A DNA stretch of 64,000 nt from Balanoglossus misakiensis (lineage: Eukaryota; Hemichordata), in assembly GCA_040954595.2 (NCBI GenBank), contig CM082580.2, positions 8,494,001 to 8,558,000 on the forward strand, read 5' to 3'. The notes under the pieces were generated by a model. It saw nothing but the letters and a program-made list of their open reading frames with translations. It was not told where the DNA came from and did no database searches. This document shows positions 28,401 to 41,500 of the stretch, one piece after another; within the stretch, counting starts at the first letter, position 1, and each line of letters starts with the position of its first letter. The position numbers and the translations under genes are program-made.

Positions 28401-28500
28401 TTCAGAATTTGGTCATTTTTTGATAAAAACCATGGGTTATAGCCCATGAAAATCATCCAGAATCGACGATTTTTCGACTTAGCGAATTTTCAAAATTTGG
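25420..28500 (-). repeat. Higher-order repeat with units shrinking by two monomers (967, 791, 615 bp)
   Basis: A block holding a one-base deletion (TTTTCGAATTTGG), then TTTTTCAACTTTG, then TTTTTCGACATTGCG, recurs four times. Its equivalent positions, at about 25625, 26592, 27383 and 27998, are 967, 791 and 615 bp apart: 11, 9 and 7 monomers, each minus one base. Successive copies have lost two monomers each. Confidence 0.88.
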
Positions 28501-31479
28501 TAATTTTTTGATAAAAACCATGGGTTATAGCCCATGAAAATCATCCAGAATCGACGATTTTTCGACTTTGCGAATTTTCAAAATTTGGTCATTTTTTGAT
28601 AAAAACCATGGGTTATAGCCCATGAAAATCATCCAGAATCGACGATTTTTCGACTTTGCGAATTTTCAAAATTTGGTCATTTTTTGATAAAAACCATGGG
28701 TTATAGCCCATGAAAATCATCGAGAATCGACGATTTTTCGACTTTGCGAATTTTCAAAATTTGGTCTTTTTTTGATAAAAACCATGGGTTATAGCCCATG
28801 AAAATCATCCAGAATCGACGATTTTTCGACTTTGCGAAATCTCGAAATTTGGTCATTTTTTGATAAAAACCATGGGTTATAGCCCATGAAAATCATCCAG
28901 AATCGACGATTTTTCGACTTTGCGAATTTTCAAAACTTGGTCATTTTTTTATAAAAACCATGGGTTATAGCCCATGAAAATCATCCAGAATCGACGATTT
29001 TTCGACTTTGCGAAATCTCGAAATTTGGTCATTTTTTGATAAAAACCATGGGTTATAGCCCATGAAAATCATCCAGAATCGACGATTTTTCGACTTTGCG
29101 AATTTTCAAAATTTGGTCATTTTTTGATAAAAACCATGGGTTATAGCCCATGAAAATCATCCAAAATCGACGATTTTTCGACTTTGCGAATTTTCAAAAT
29201 TTGGTCATTTTTTGATAAAAACCATGGGTTATAGCCCATGAAAATCATCCAGAATCGACGATTTTTCGACTTTGCGAATTTTCAAAATTTGGTCTTTTTT
29301 TGATAAAAACCATGGGTTATAGCCCATGAAAATCATCCAGAATCGACGATTTTTCGACTTTGCGAAATCTCGAAATTTGGTCATTTTTTGATAAAAACCA
29401 TGGGTTATAGCCCATGAAAATCATCCAGAATCGACGATTTTTCGACTTTGCGAATTTTCAAAATTTTGTCATTTTTTGATAAAAACCATGGGTTATAGCC
29501 CATGAAAATCATCCAGAATCGACGATTTTTCGACTTTGCGAATTTTCAAAATTTGGTCTTTTTTTGATAAAAACCATGGGTTATAGCCCATGAAAATAAT
29601 CCAGAATCGACGATTTTTCGACTTTGCGAAATCTCGAAATTTGGTCATTTTTTGATAAAAACCATGGGTTATAGCCCATGAAAATCATCCAGAATCGACG
29701 ATTTTTCGACTTTGCGAATTTTCAAAATTTGGTCATTTTTTGATAAAAACCATGGGTTATAGCGCATGAAAATCATCCAGAATCGACGATTTTTCGACTT
29801 TGCGAATTTTCAAAATTTGGTCATTTTTTTATAAAAACCATGGGTTATAGCCCATGAAAATCATCCAGAATCGACGATTTTTCGACTTTGCGAATTTTCA
29901 AAATTTGGTCTTTTTTTGATAAAAACCATGGGTTATAGCCCATGAAAATCATCCAGAATCGACGATTTTTCGACTTTGCGAAATCTCGAAATTTGGTCAT
30001 TTTTTGATAAAAACCATGGGTTATAGCCCATGAAAATCATCCAGAATCGACGATTTTTCGACTTTGCGAATTTTCAAAATTTGGTCATTTTTTGATAAAA
30101 ACCATGGGTTATAGCCCATGAAAATCATCCAGAATCGACGATTTTTCGACTTTGCGAATTTTCAAAATTTTGTCATTTTTTGATAAAAACCATGGGTTAT
30201 AGCCCATGAAAATCATCCAGAATCGACGATTTTTCGACTTTGCGAATTTTCAAAATTTGGTCTTTTTTTGATAAAAACCATGGGTTATAGCCCATGAAAA
30301 TCATCCAGAATCGACGATTTTTCGACTTTGCGAAATCTCGAAATTTTGTCATTTTTTGATAAAAACCATGGGTTATAGCCCATGAAAATCATCCAGAATC
30401 GACGATTTTTCGACTTTGCGAATTTTCAAAATTTGGTCATTTTTTGATAAAAACCATGGGTTATAGCCCATGAAAATCATCCAGAATCGACGATTTTTCG
30501 ACTTTGCGAATTTTCAAAATTTGGTCATTTTTTGATAAAAACCATGGGTTATAGCCCATGAAAATCATCCAGAATCGACGATTTTTCGACTTTGCGAAAT
30601 CTCGAAATTTGGTCATTTTTTGATAAAAACCATGGGTTATAGCCCATGAAAATCATCCAGAATCGACGATTTTTCGACTTTGCGAATTTTCAAAATTTGG
30701 TCATTTTTTTATAAAAACCATGGGTTATAGCCCATGAAAATCATCCAGAATCGACGATTTTTCGACTTTGCGAAATCTCGAAATTTGGTCATTTTTTGAT
30801 AAAATCCATGGGTTATAGCCCATGAAAATCATCCAGAATCGACGATTTTTCGACTTTGCGAATTTTCAAAATTTGGTCATTTTTTGATAAAAACCATGGG
30901 TTATAGCCCATGAAAATCATCCAGAATCGACGATTTTTCGACTTTGCGAATTTTCAAAATTTGGTCATTTTTTGATAAAAACCATGGGTTATAGCCCATG
31001 AAAATCATCCAGAATCGACGATTTTTCGACTTTGCGAATTTTCAAATTTTGGTCATTTTTTGATAAAAACCATGGGTTATAGCCCATGAAAATCATCCAG
31101 AATCGACGATTTTTCGACTTTGCGAATTTTCAAAATTTTGTCATTTTTTGATAAAAACCATGGGTTATAGCCCATGAAAATCATCCAGAATCGACGATTT
31201 TTCGACTTTGCGAAATCTCAAAATTTGGTCATTTTTTGATAAAAACCATGGGTTATAGCCCATGAAAATCATCCAGAATCGACCATTTTTCGACTTTGCG
31301 AATTTTCGAAATTTGGTCATTTTTTGATAAAAACCATGGGTTATAGCCCATGAAAATCATCCAGAATCGACGATTTTTCGACTTTGCGAATTTTCAAAAT
31401 TTGGTCATTTTTTGATAAAAACCATGGGTTATAGCCCATGAAAATCATCCAGAATCGACGATTTTTCGACTTTGCGAAA

Positions 31480-32605
31480 TCTCGAAATTCGGTCATTTAT
31501 TGATAAAAACCATGGGTTATAGCCCATGAAAATCATCAAAAAATGACCATTTTTCGATTTTGCGAAATCTCGAAATTTCGTCGATTTTTGAAAAAAATCA
31601 TGGGTTATAGCTCATGAAAATCATCAAAAAATGACTATTTTTCGATTTTGCGAAATCTCGAAATTTCGTCGATTTTTGAAAAAAATCATGGGTTATAACT
31701 CATGAAAATCATGATAAAATGACCATTTTTCGACTTTGCGAAATCTCGAAATTTCGTCATTTTTTGATAAAAACCATGGGTTATAGCCCATGAAAATCAT
31801 CCAGAATCGACGATTTTTCGACATTGCGAATTTTCAAAATTTGGTCATTTTTTGATAAAAACCATGGGTTATAGCCCATGAAAATCATCCAGAATCGACG
31901 ATTTTTCGACTTTGCGAATTTTCAAAATTTGGTCATTTTTTGATAAAAACCATGGGTTATAGCCCATGAAAATCATCCAGAATCGACGATTTTTCGACTT
32001 TGCGAATTTTCAAAATTTGGTCATTTTTTGATAAACACCATGGGTTATAGCCCATGAAAATCATCCAGAATCGACGATTTTTCGACTTTGCGAATTTTCG
32101 AAATTTGGTCATTTTTTGATAAAAACCATGGGTTATAGCCCATGAAAATCATCCAGAATCGACGATTTTTCGACTTTGCGAATTTTCAAAATTTGGTCAT
32201 TTTTTGATAAAAACCATGGGTTATAGCCCATGAAAATCATCCAGAATCGACGATTTTTCGACTTTGCGAAATCTCGAAATTCGGTCATTTATTGATAAAA
32301 ACCATGGGTTATAGCCCATGAAAATCATCAAAAAATGACCATTTTTCGATTTTGCGAAATCTCGAAATTTCGTCGATTTTTGAAAAAAATCATGGGTTAT
32401 AGCTCATGAAAATCATCAAAAAATGACCATTTTTCGATTTTGCGAAATCTCGAAATTTCGTCGATTTTTGAAAAAAATCATGGGTTATAACTCATGAAAA
32501 TCATGATAAAATGACCATTTTTCGACTTTGCGAAATCTCGAAATTTCGTCGATTTTTGAAAAAAAAATCATGGGTTATAGCTCATGAAAATCATTAAAAA
32601 GTGAC
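31480..32605 (-). repeat. Diverged edge monomers of the satellite
   Basis: Near the right edge the 88-bp period holds but the sequence differs. These monomers carry ATCATCAAAAAATGACC, CGAAATTTCGTCGATTTTTG and the dyad variant TGGGTTATAGCTCATG. A block including GGTCATTTATTG occurs at 31491 and again at 32283, 792 bp (nine monomers) apart. The array ends near 32605. Diverged monomers at an array edge are usual for satellites, because homogenisation works best in the interior. Confidence 0.92.
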
Positions 32606-32938
32606 CAGTGCAACATTTGGTCAGATACTCCCTTCACCGCTTACGTGGATTTCCTTCACCGTGTTGTCTTCATCCAGACTTTAGTCGGTCTCCAGTCATT
32701 AATACCTCATCCGTGTCCATAAATTGGGTGAATCTGCCCGTTTATTTCGACTACATCATTTTCATTTTATCCGAATTTCACCCGTCTCTTCAAACACACC
32801 GACGCCCACAAAGTAGACGGGCGGTGTCGGAGATGTGTTCCCAATTACCTGGTCTTTGTTCGACGAATTAAGGGCGAGACAAACGCTCTGCTGTAGTAGT
32901 CATTCCATGCCTTGCAGTCACCAATTACTGCAGCTTCC

Positions 32939-32981
<43 letters not shown>

Positions 32982-35312
32982 AAACAGAGGAGTCCCCAGA
33001 GATCCACACAAAACACGTCCCGGCGGCTTTACAACTAGGTGACCTTCTGCTGAGCAAAACGCAGTCAAGACGGTTTGTCGACTTTATAGCTTAAAACTTG
33101 AAAATGGACATATTTTGATAACTGCCATAGTCTTTACTAAGTGTGAAATAAGATCATGAAAACGACGTGAAAAGACACCGCCTCTGACTGAGTCTCTAAT
33201 GGCTTTTATTTTTTGACCCGAGTCTCCAGTCGTGATACATCCGCTCAATTATTTTAACCACAATCAGATGGACATGCATTCATCATACACAGTCAAGGAT
33301 ACACGTTCATCACTGCAAAGGTGTTTTCATCATCTAAAGTAGGGGAAGTTTCGACGCGTTCCTACCTGCGAGGAATAAGATCATCCATTTTGAGAAGATT
33401 CGAACAAATATGCTAATGCACACACAGTGTATTAGGAAACGTGCGCATTGGTGGCGAAGACACGATCCCTGAGGCTAAGTCATTTAAGCAGGCCTCCATT
33501 TCTATATTATTTTAACCAGAAGGTTATTTTCCCCTCTGAATGAATTTGAAGAACACAATTCGCTTCAAATACATCTGGAGTCGCCAAACGACAATGTGTG
33601 CGGTTACACAATAAATAAATTCAAAAAACACATGTCCAGCCATTTATTTATTTTTAATTCACAATACGCATACTTATCTCGTACAACACATGAATAAGAG
33701 GTACAAGTTAGACATAAACGGTGAGCGTAAACAAATGCTGACACCCTGTCACGTGACTCAACTGGATCGAATCATCCGTTACATGGTGCCAAAGCGCAGC
33801 TGAAGATGTCAGGCAGCACACTCGAGATAAGGATAAGTAACGTTTCAGGTGACTTTATTTTGGTCGCTGAATTACTTATGGCAAAAACAGCAAATAAAAC
33901 TGCGAGGCGTTCAGAACGTACGGAGGCTGACGTCACGAAATGTTCGCACGTCGAGTATCCGTTCTGGCATTTATGGCCAAGATAGTGCGAGCCGACATAA
34001 ATGAATAAATAAATTCCCCATATGTCTCCCTGATGAATTACACACATAACGATTTAATGTTGAATGCCCACTTGTCAAATGGGAACGAACGTGAAGTACA
34101 ATAGTGCAGAGGCTAGGAAATCGGGCGGTTTCGTGTTCCGCCATGAAAAATTAATGGTGGCCATCGGGATGATGCATTGGGTATACCTCATTATAGTCAC
34201 CACCCATCATCCAATTTCTGACATTTAAGGAAAATAGCCTTTGATATTTTTTGATGTATTTTTTATGCTCATTGAGCCAGAGAAATGTTCAAGGCTTGTT
34301 TTTGTTTTGTTTCGATACGACTTAAACAGTGACTCACACGGTTATTAAGTCTCATTTTCCTAATGTATACTTTTAACCCACGCAGATTATTTCTTTCTTG
34401 TTACAAGTATCATATTTTCTTGCCTATAGCACAAGAAGTGTAATGGGCTCTGATTTCCGTTTCTTTCGAGGTAAGCGGGCGTGCTTGCTTGCTTAATCAA
34501 AGCTCGCGTTTCGTTCAATGGTCGTTCGAACTACATATTGTGACTTCTAAAACAGGAGGCATTACAGAAAGCCTTGAAAAAGAAGTAAGTATTTCCAAGT
34601 CGAGGCTATCAACTTGATCTCTTTGAGATTTAAACTTTTTAGGAAAAACAAGATGAAGTAAATGCAGGCATTTGTAGGAATTGTTCCCGCCAGCACTGCC
34701 AACACATGACTGGAACAATGGCGACTGCGCATACAAGTACAACCGAGGTTCAATTTCAAGGCAGCTTGTCTCCTATTTACCTGGCAGTGCCGTACGAGAC
34801 GTGACCGTCGCTTAACTGTTTGCACGCACACAGGACCTCCGCTTCAAAGGGTACATGTACTTCGATTTCCAAGTAAACATGTTTATAGTACCGTCTCTTT
34901 AACCGCGTTTACTCGAAGGTGTTTGAACAAAAACACTTGCGTCAGCAAGCGTTTGTGTATTACTTACCCCTCAGCAGTAATTAGGGTCGTTACAGTTCCC
35001 GTGATGTTGACGACGAGCTTGCGCTTTCAAGAGAATACTTACTTTATTTACAATATTATTGTACACCGACTTCTCGCTTCGGGCAAATGGCACCCCGATT
35101 CAGAACATGTGACTGGCGCCATCTAACGACAAGCGAAGACTTTGCAATAGTTAAAGGATGGTAATCTATACTAAACTAGATCATACTACGAAATTAAGAC
35201 AAAACACAATAAATGCGGTATCATGCGGTGGTTGTCTTATACCCCACGAGTACTGTGTACCCCCCACCATATCCACCACTTTTATTTCATGATCCCCCCT
35301 TACAGAAGCATT
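32606..35312. other. Intergenic sequence, no gene recognised
   Basis: Unique-looking AT-rich DNA next to the satellite. It contains the 40-nt T run at 32940-32979 and AATAAATAAAT-type stretches near 33609, 33641 and 34000. Open frames at 32608-32871, 33772-34047 and 34515-34831 show no motif I recognise and look random. Confidence 0.6.
32940..32979 (+). repeat. 40-nt poly(T) run
   Basis: Forty consecutive Ts between CTTCCG and GCAAACAG. It could be the poly(A) tail of a retroposed element on the - strand whose body would lie to the right of 32980, or a plain mononucleotide repeat. I could not identify an element body or a target-site duplication. Confidence 0.9.
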
Positions 35313-35572
35313 GTTACATACAAATGATCTACAATTGAATTATAAGTTACAAGTACAGCATCCATGAAATATTCAATAATTAATACGCTTACTTTGAGGA
35401 CATTAGATTTACATTCGACATCAAACTTCAGTATCACGAAAAAGGAAAGAAAAGGCACTGCTACATACAAAAGGATCTACTAATGAATTATGAACTTAAA
35501 TACAACGTCCATGCAAATTTTAATAACCGATAAGCTTACTTGAGGAACTTGGACATCAAACATTACTATGAT
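35313..35572 (+). repeat. Diverged tandem duplication, two copies of about 115-145 bp
   Basis: Copy 1 (about 35313-35446) and copy 2 (about 35460-35572) share an ordered series of blocks: TACATACAAA, GATCTAC, ATGAATTAT or TTGAATTAT, GTCCATG or ATCCATG, AAGCTTACTT or ACGCTTACTT, TGAGGA and GACATCAAAC. There are many substitutions and small indels between them. No coding potential is evident. Confidence 0.75.
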
Positions 35573-38500
35573 GACAAAAATCGCTGTTGTAGCCATCGTG
35601 GAGTTACAACCGAGACTGACAGACAAAGGATTTCTCATTCTATATATATACGTACGAACACCTGTGACGAATACCAATCAACGGAATTCACTTACGTAAC
35701 GAATATATAGTAATTATATGCTAATCTTCGAAACGCATATAATTATCCATTTCCTGCAGGTGGACGTCGTACGAAGAGACACATGGAGGTAGCGCCCGCT
35801 AACAGAGCGGCAGACGTACGGGGTGTACTAATACATGCATTGCTATACGACGATTGACAAGAGAAGTTTTTTTTTCAAAAATCATAGCTTACACCTTAGC
35901 TACTGAAAGAATTTGTGTACCATTAAAATAACTACAGTACAATGCAGTGACATGTATAACCATCCTTTATTGGCCTACCCCTGAAAACTGAAAATGTATG
36001 TGTTAACTTCAGTCGGATATTTTTAAATATCTAAGAACAGTAAGAATTGAATAGCTTTCTCAATGTTTAGTGACAGTTTTATCTTGCAAACACAGAAAAC
36101 AAAATCAGAGCCCATGGCATACACCCAGAGAAAACAAAATCATTAACTTAGTCGCAAATTGCTGCTTCTTCCTTGAGGCGGAGACATTGCAACCGCCCCC
36201 TCAACGGCCATAATTACGTGTAACACAGTAGCAAAGTCAGTGCTCATATTAAATGCGTCCACTTTTCATAAAGTAGATGATTGAGAGGGAACACTGGACG
36301 CATTCATGCGCGTGTTTTGTTCACTTGTGGATTTAATCAATTGCGAGGTTACACAAAATAGGGGTATAACAAAGGCTTTTAGCATTGCAGAACCTACCTC
36401 AGTAATAATCGGCTTAGAGTGCCCACGCGTTGACAGTAGTCATCCGTTCACCCATGGCAACGGTGAAACGGTGAGGGATACAAGAGCGCATTGTGTTAGT
36501 GACGCATCTGATGCCAACGATCGGTATATCGTGTATATAGTACACTTCATCTGCGAGATATATAATAAATTAGCCAATATGGCCTTCGCGACAACGACAC
36601 AATACTACTGTTCCGCGCGCTTAAAGCGTAAACAACCAGATGTATGCCATGTTTTTCCCGACAAAATACAGTCGTCGCATAAAAAAACACAAATTTGGGA
36701 GGATCTCAATACTCAATACGGCACTGACAGACGGCGTATAGCCGTGAAGTGTCTGACACACAATGGCGATACATGCCCGTGCAGCTGAGACAGACAAATG
36801 AACAGATGTGCAAGAAGCGGATAGGAAAAACACCAGACGACTGAGACAGAAAAAAATGGCGGTCAGTCGACCTCGCGGAATGATTATTGTAAAGTTTTAA
36901 CGTTATGCGTTATTATAAGTTTGTCTATAATGCAATAATACCGCCCCCCCCCCTCCAGTGCCGTGTACACAGTATACCGTGACACCTGGCTTGCTACCTA
37001 TAGTTATGTTGAATTTGGTCAATCTATACTAAGACGACACCGGAACAGTTTGGAAGCTTCGAAAAGCTTCACACTAGCCCCAAAATATACCACTCACGTT
37101 AACTATAGCACAGGCAACATGTGCAGTTTCATTATTTTCATACCCAAGGCCATAACCGGAGTCGTGCTTGTACACAGCAGAAGCTCTTACATTAACACGA
37201 TTGGAACTATTTTGGGACAATAACACGCGGATAAAAATCTGTGAAAAGTTCAGCGGAGTACAATGTACGTCGTACTACGCCTCCGCTGTATTTATCATGT
37301 TCTTGTTTTCTAACAATGGCAACATTGCGACATCCTCCCCTTGTACAACAGAAAACTGCTCTTTGTATGCAATTAGCCCAAATTGGGTACAATTGTGTAT
37401 GCTGCATGATCTGGTATCCCGAAACGATCCAATATGGCCGCCTGTTGGCCCACATAGATGTAGCACGTACAGAAAAAAACGAATCAAAAAAGGAAACGGA
37501 GAAACGGGGATACCGACTTTAAATGGTTGGCGGAGAGGCAGAGGTCACTGCCACAGAGCATCGCTCAATCTACAGATTTCGCAGACCTTCGTTTACCCTC
37601 TGTAACATTAATTCGGCGATTTTAAATGGGGTAAGGGCATCTGTGTCAATCAAATAAAAGACACTCTGATTGATTGGCCGGGACGTGATGACAAAATCGG
37701 GTCAATTGTATTTTAGCAACGGCTCTGTCAGAAGCATGGGTGGTGAATCTTTCCCCGGATTAAGACTTATGCAACCGATGGTTAGGACCACGGGGATGAA
37801 CAAAAAATACAACCGGAAAGGCATATGTGGGAGAGATTTAAACGGCATTACTATTAGTCAAACACACATGGTTACCCTCCAGCAAGTGTATACAGTTAAT
37901 GGTGAGAGTTAGTAGAATGCCATCTTTTACTGCAAACAGTATTTAGTTTTCATTATATCAGCCGTATCAGTATTATTAAGGAGTTCGCTGTATCCTGTTG
38001 ATAAGAAGCCGTGGTCACGTTTTGAACAACCCGCACACACGAAGCACTTCTACGGTATTTATAGCCGGACGCGTGCGACTAATGATGATTAGGCCACACT
38101 GAGTAGAGATATAGGCCTACGTAAGGCTTCCAGGAGTATGCGCCTTGAAAATCAAAGTCGTTAACCCTTTCACATATTTTGCTCAAGGCAACTTTAGATT
38201 ATTCTCTCCTCACCGCCTAAAACTGAGAACAAAAATAGGAGGAGGGGCGGGGTTACGGTGCAAATTTAGAATGAGAGATCTTTCAACATTGTCGCAAATT
38301 TGACATTCAAAATGGCCGCCAATCTGAGGCGAGTTCTATCTTAAATTCATAGTCGGGACCTGAATTCAATTTTCGCCCGTGACATTGCTGACATGTACGC
38401 GCGTGGCCTTTGATAATAAGTGGACAGTTCGTCATCATTGAGAGTGTGGAACAAGAACTTGCATGCAGTTGATACACTAAACATTAAAGGGGTAGTGTTC

Positions 38501-41500
38501 AATCCCTGCATATGGTTTACGCATTAGTTCTTGTTGACACGTGGGCCCTAATGTTTAAGTGGTGAAAAGCCGCTGTACATGTACGCCTTTAACACGATTA
38601 ATCTCACTACATGTAATCAGAGAGTAACTGTCTGTGAGTAGGCGTTCTTGTACGTTTGCATGCGTGTCTGGCGTATGGGCGAAAGATCAAACATCATTTA
38701 GCTAGTTGACGCTTCGCTTTCAACATTTGACAAGGACGCGCTCTGAAAATTAACCCCGCCGTACAGTTCATATTGTGAATGTATACTCAATGTGCGATAA
38801 CATCGGGAGACCAAAATATAAACTTTTCTCACTTAATAATTTTCTTTGACAAATAAGGCATATCATACGTTTCAGTTCATGTTTTGCGCGCAATATGCAG
38901 TGAAAATTCTTACGGTCGTTTAGACCCTTAAGCGTGATGTAAGTCGAAATACCATAGTCGAAACGAACCAGTACAATATTAACTGGCGAACACATGCCCC
39001 GACATGGTTTAGTATTGGGGCAATGTTTTCAGTGGCGAAGAATTCTGTCTGAAATGTGTAATCACTGTGTTTTGATAGATATTCAGACACAGCCTGCGGT
39101 ATTCACACATGTCGGTTCGGGTAAACAGGCACTAGACAAAAGAGCGTATGGCGTGCACGTCTCCGAGTAAATTGACTTTTCCTTGGGCCATCCAGCGCGC
39201 GCATGCAAAGCGAGAGAGACTCATTGCCGACAGATTGGAGGGAAAACACCCACGTACATTCCTTTCATCGTTGGCTACCCCCACGTTCTGATTGTATGCA
39301 CAAATGTAGCCGAGCTCTTCCATTTCGTACCGGTGGCTGGAGAGACGGACCCAGCTGACTTACTACTTGGCTTACCAGCAACCCGTTGCTACGGTAACTA
39401 ACCAAGTCTCGCGAGATTTCGCAATGAGCGGAAAATCGTCTATTGCAATAAACAAACAAACAATCGATTAATTCAATAGCCATAAAACCTTACAATTTAA
39501 AATTGACACTGTGAGTCATGTCATTCATCAGCGAATCCAGGATACGGTAATTTTTCAATTTCATATTCGAGAACACTCGTCAAGGCGAGATCATCCAACA
39601 GTAAAGTTGGATTGTCTCGTAACTTTCTAACGTGGCCCACCGCAACAGTCTCGTTCCTCTTTCCCCGTCAACTTTCCGTCGTGCGGTGCTCCCGTGTCAA
39701 ACTTGAAGAACTTTTGCTCATGCGTCGTGCAGCGGCTGTCCCCCTAACTTCCCATCGACGGATTGCAAGTGGGGCTCAAAACTCTGAGGCTGGATAGGCG
39801 AGTTTCAACCGAACAGTTAATAGCGTGCATGTTTGTAGTTTTCTAATGAGTATGCTATAGAGTTACCATCGTAAAGTGTGTTAAATGGTTAGATACAACA
39901 TCTGATACATGCCCCCCCCCCCCGGAATTAATAATGGTTAGCCCTTAAATAAGTGCGTGTGAAGTTAAATTGTACGTGTGTTGTTCGATGCCCTATTAAG
40001 GGTCGATTAGGGTAACTAATTACCCGAGACGACAATTTACAAGGGCAATTACAAGCGTAATGTCAACCTTGGACTGTGGAACGGCGTTACCAGTCCCCGG
40101 AGTGTACTGCATCGCCTCTCGTTTAGAGGAAATCCGAAGTAACGCCTCTTGCATGCGATGATCGCACCTGTACGTGTACTCCCGCCGACGCTGACGACTT
40201 GCAATTGAATGCCGAGCGTCATGTTCAGTGTCTGGTTGACACTCAATCATTCACGATCAAACGAAAGAGCGAGCGGCTTGCTCTGAGAGGCTGAGTGTCG
40301 GCTGTGCACGCTATCACGACACGTCGGGAGAAACGCCGCGTGACGTCGTGATGTTTTAACCTGCTGCGGTGACTCTAGCTCTCTCGCGCGTGGATGGCAC
40401 GCGGTTCCGTAACGCGATGCTGTTACTTTCATCGCCCATCCCCGTCATAACGATATGTCTTCATCACGGAGGATAAATCTACTTTCGGCCGCACACATGC
40501 TAATGGCCAAAGAAACGCCTCGGAGGGCCGTGGCGGCGATAGCCCCTTGTTAGCAAGCTGTCAACTTGCGCTCATCACGTCGATTTTAATTTAATTGCAG
40601 AAATTCAAAGGTTCAGATATCTGTCATAGTATTAGTAGGTCTGAGGCCAAATGATTGATTGTACTGTTGCATGACTCATTGTGGCCAGGCCGCTGTTCTC
40701 AACGTGGCATTGCAATTCCAGATTTCGTTGAAACGCGCGGAATGTGCCTTTTGTTTCAGGTGAACAATTTGACGCTTCGGATAAGCCCAGCTTGTTCTCA
40801 GCTGGGCAAAACGAGCAGACGCTGGGGTTTTCTATTCGTCAGGTGAAATATATGCATAACAAATAGGCTGAAGCATGCCCAATCACTGACGACTGGTGCC
40901 ACCACTAGATGACGCTAATTAAAGGTGGCAAATTTTTAATAACGCGGCTCCCGATGAAGTCGTCTGAGAATTGAGCTGTGACGCAATCTCTCAGCGGTGC
41001 GTACACCTGGCTCTATGGCCGGGGGGGGGGGGGTACTGCTACATACCACAGACTGAATTCAATAAATGGGGCAGCTAGCTATGACGCGTCGGTCGATTTC
41101 AAAACTTGTCCGGGGCCGGGTGTATCCACTTAAAAGCCACTCGGGAGATTTCGAGAACTTGGCAAAGCGATTTAAACATTGCAGCAAATGGAATGATGGG
41201 CAGGATAAAGCCAAACGATGTTATCAAAGAATGGTTTAAATTTATGAGACCGAGCTATAAACAGCACATCCGTAGCCCGTGATGAACAGGGGCACGCGGC
41301 AGATTTCCACACCTTCCGAGCGATGATTCACAGTGGTGTGTGACCCAACGTGACAAGCCAACGCGATAGGTTCCACGACCTCACCGGAGGTGCGAGGTGT
41401 GGCACGGGCACAGCGTCATCGAGTTAAACAGCGTGTGTTGGCTTGTTATATCGGGGTGTCATTCCCCCACTCTTTTTATGCATTCACAAGCGATCGCAGC

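Larger units (their letters stand above)
2934..32605. repeat. 88-bp satellite array, about 29.7 kb, with one central inversion
   Basis: Monomers recur every 88 bp (AACCCATGG at 3097, 3185, 3273 and so on), about 335 copies by length. The monomer is about 33% GC by hand count. It has several A-tracts, a near-perfect dyad ATGGGCTATAACCCAT, the palindrome AATCGTCGATT and, in most copies, the palindrome AATTTTGAAAATT. The orientation is + up to about 18020 and - after that. No other DNA interrupts the array. Because 88 is not a multiple of 3, the reading frame shifts with every monomer, so the short open frames of about 65-81 codons inside it are not genes. A centromeric, pericentromeric or interstitial satellite are all possible; the sequence does not decide. 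Confidence 0.99.
18025..32605 (-). repeat. Right arm of the satellite (- orientation)
   Basis: About 165 monomers of the same 88-bp family, reverse complemented. Frequent variants here were not noticed in the left arm: GCAAATTTTC, GGTCTTTTTTTGAT, TTCCACTTTGCG, GGTCATTTTTTTAT and a one-base deletion giving GCGAATTTTCGAATTTGG. The two arms are therefore not mirror copies of one another. Confidence 0.97.

Noticed and set aside
3007-32605. CENP-B box in the satellite monomer
   Set aside because: TTCGACTTTGCGAA-type words do not satisfy the TTCGnnnnAnnCGGG core; no CGGG is present in the consensus monomer.
2934-32605. CRISPR-type or bacterial repeat array
   Set aside because: There are no unique spacers; the repeats are contiguous 88-bp tandem units in a eukaryotic context.
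34028-34040. A second CTGATGA word as a possible hammerhead core
   Set aside because: No stem II partner and no GAAA follows, so the core is incomplete. CTGATGA words near 58070 and, on the - strand, near 39525 fail for the same reason.
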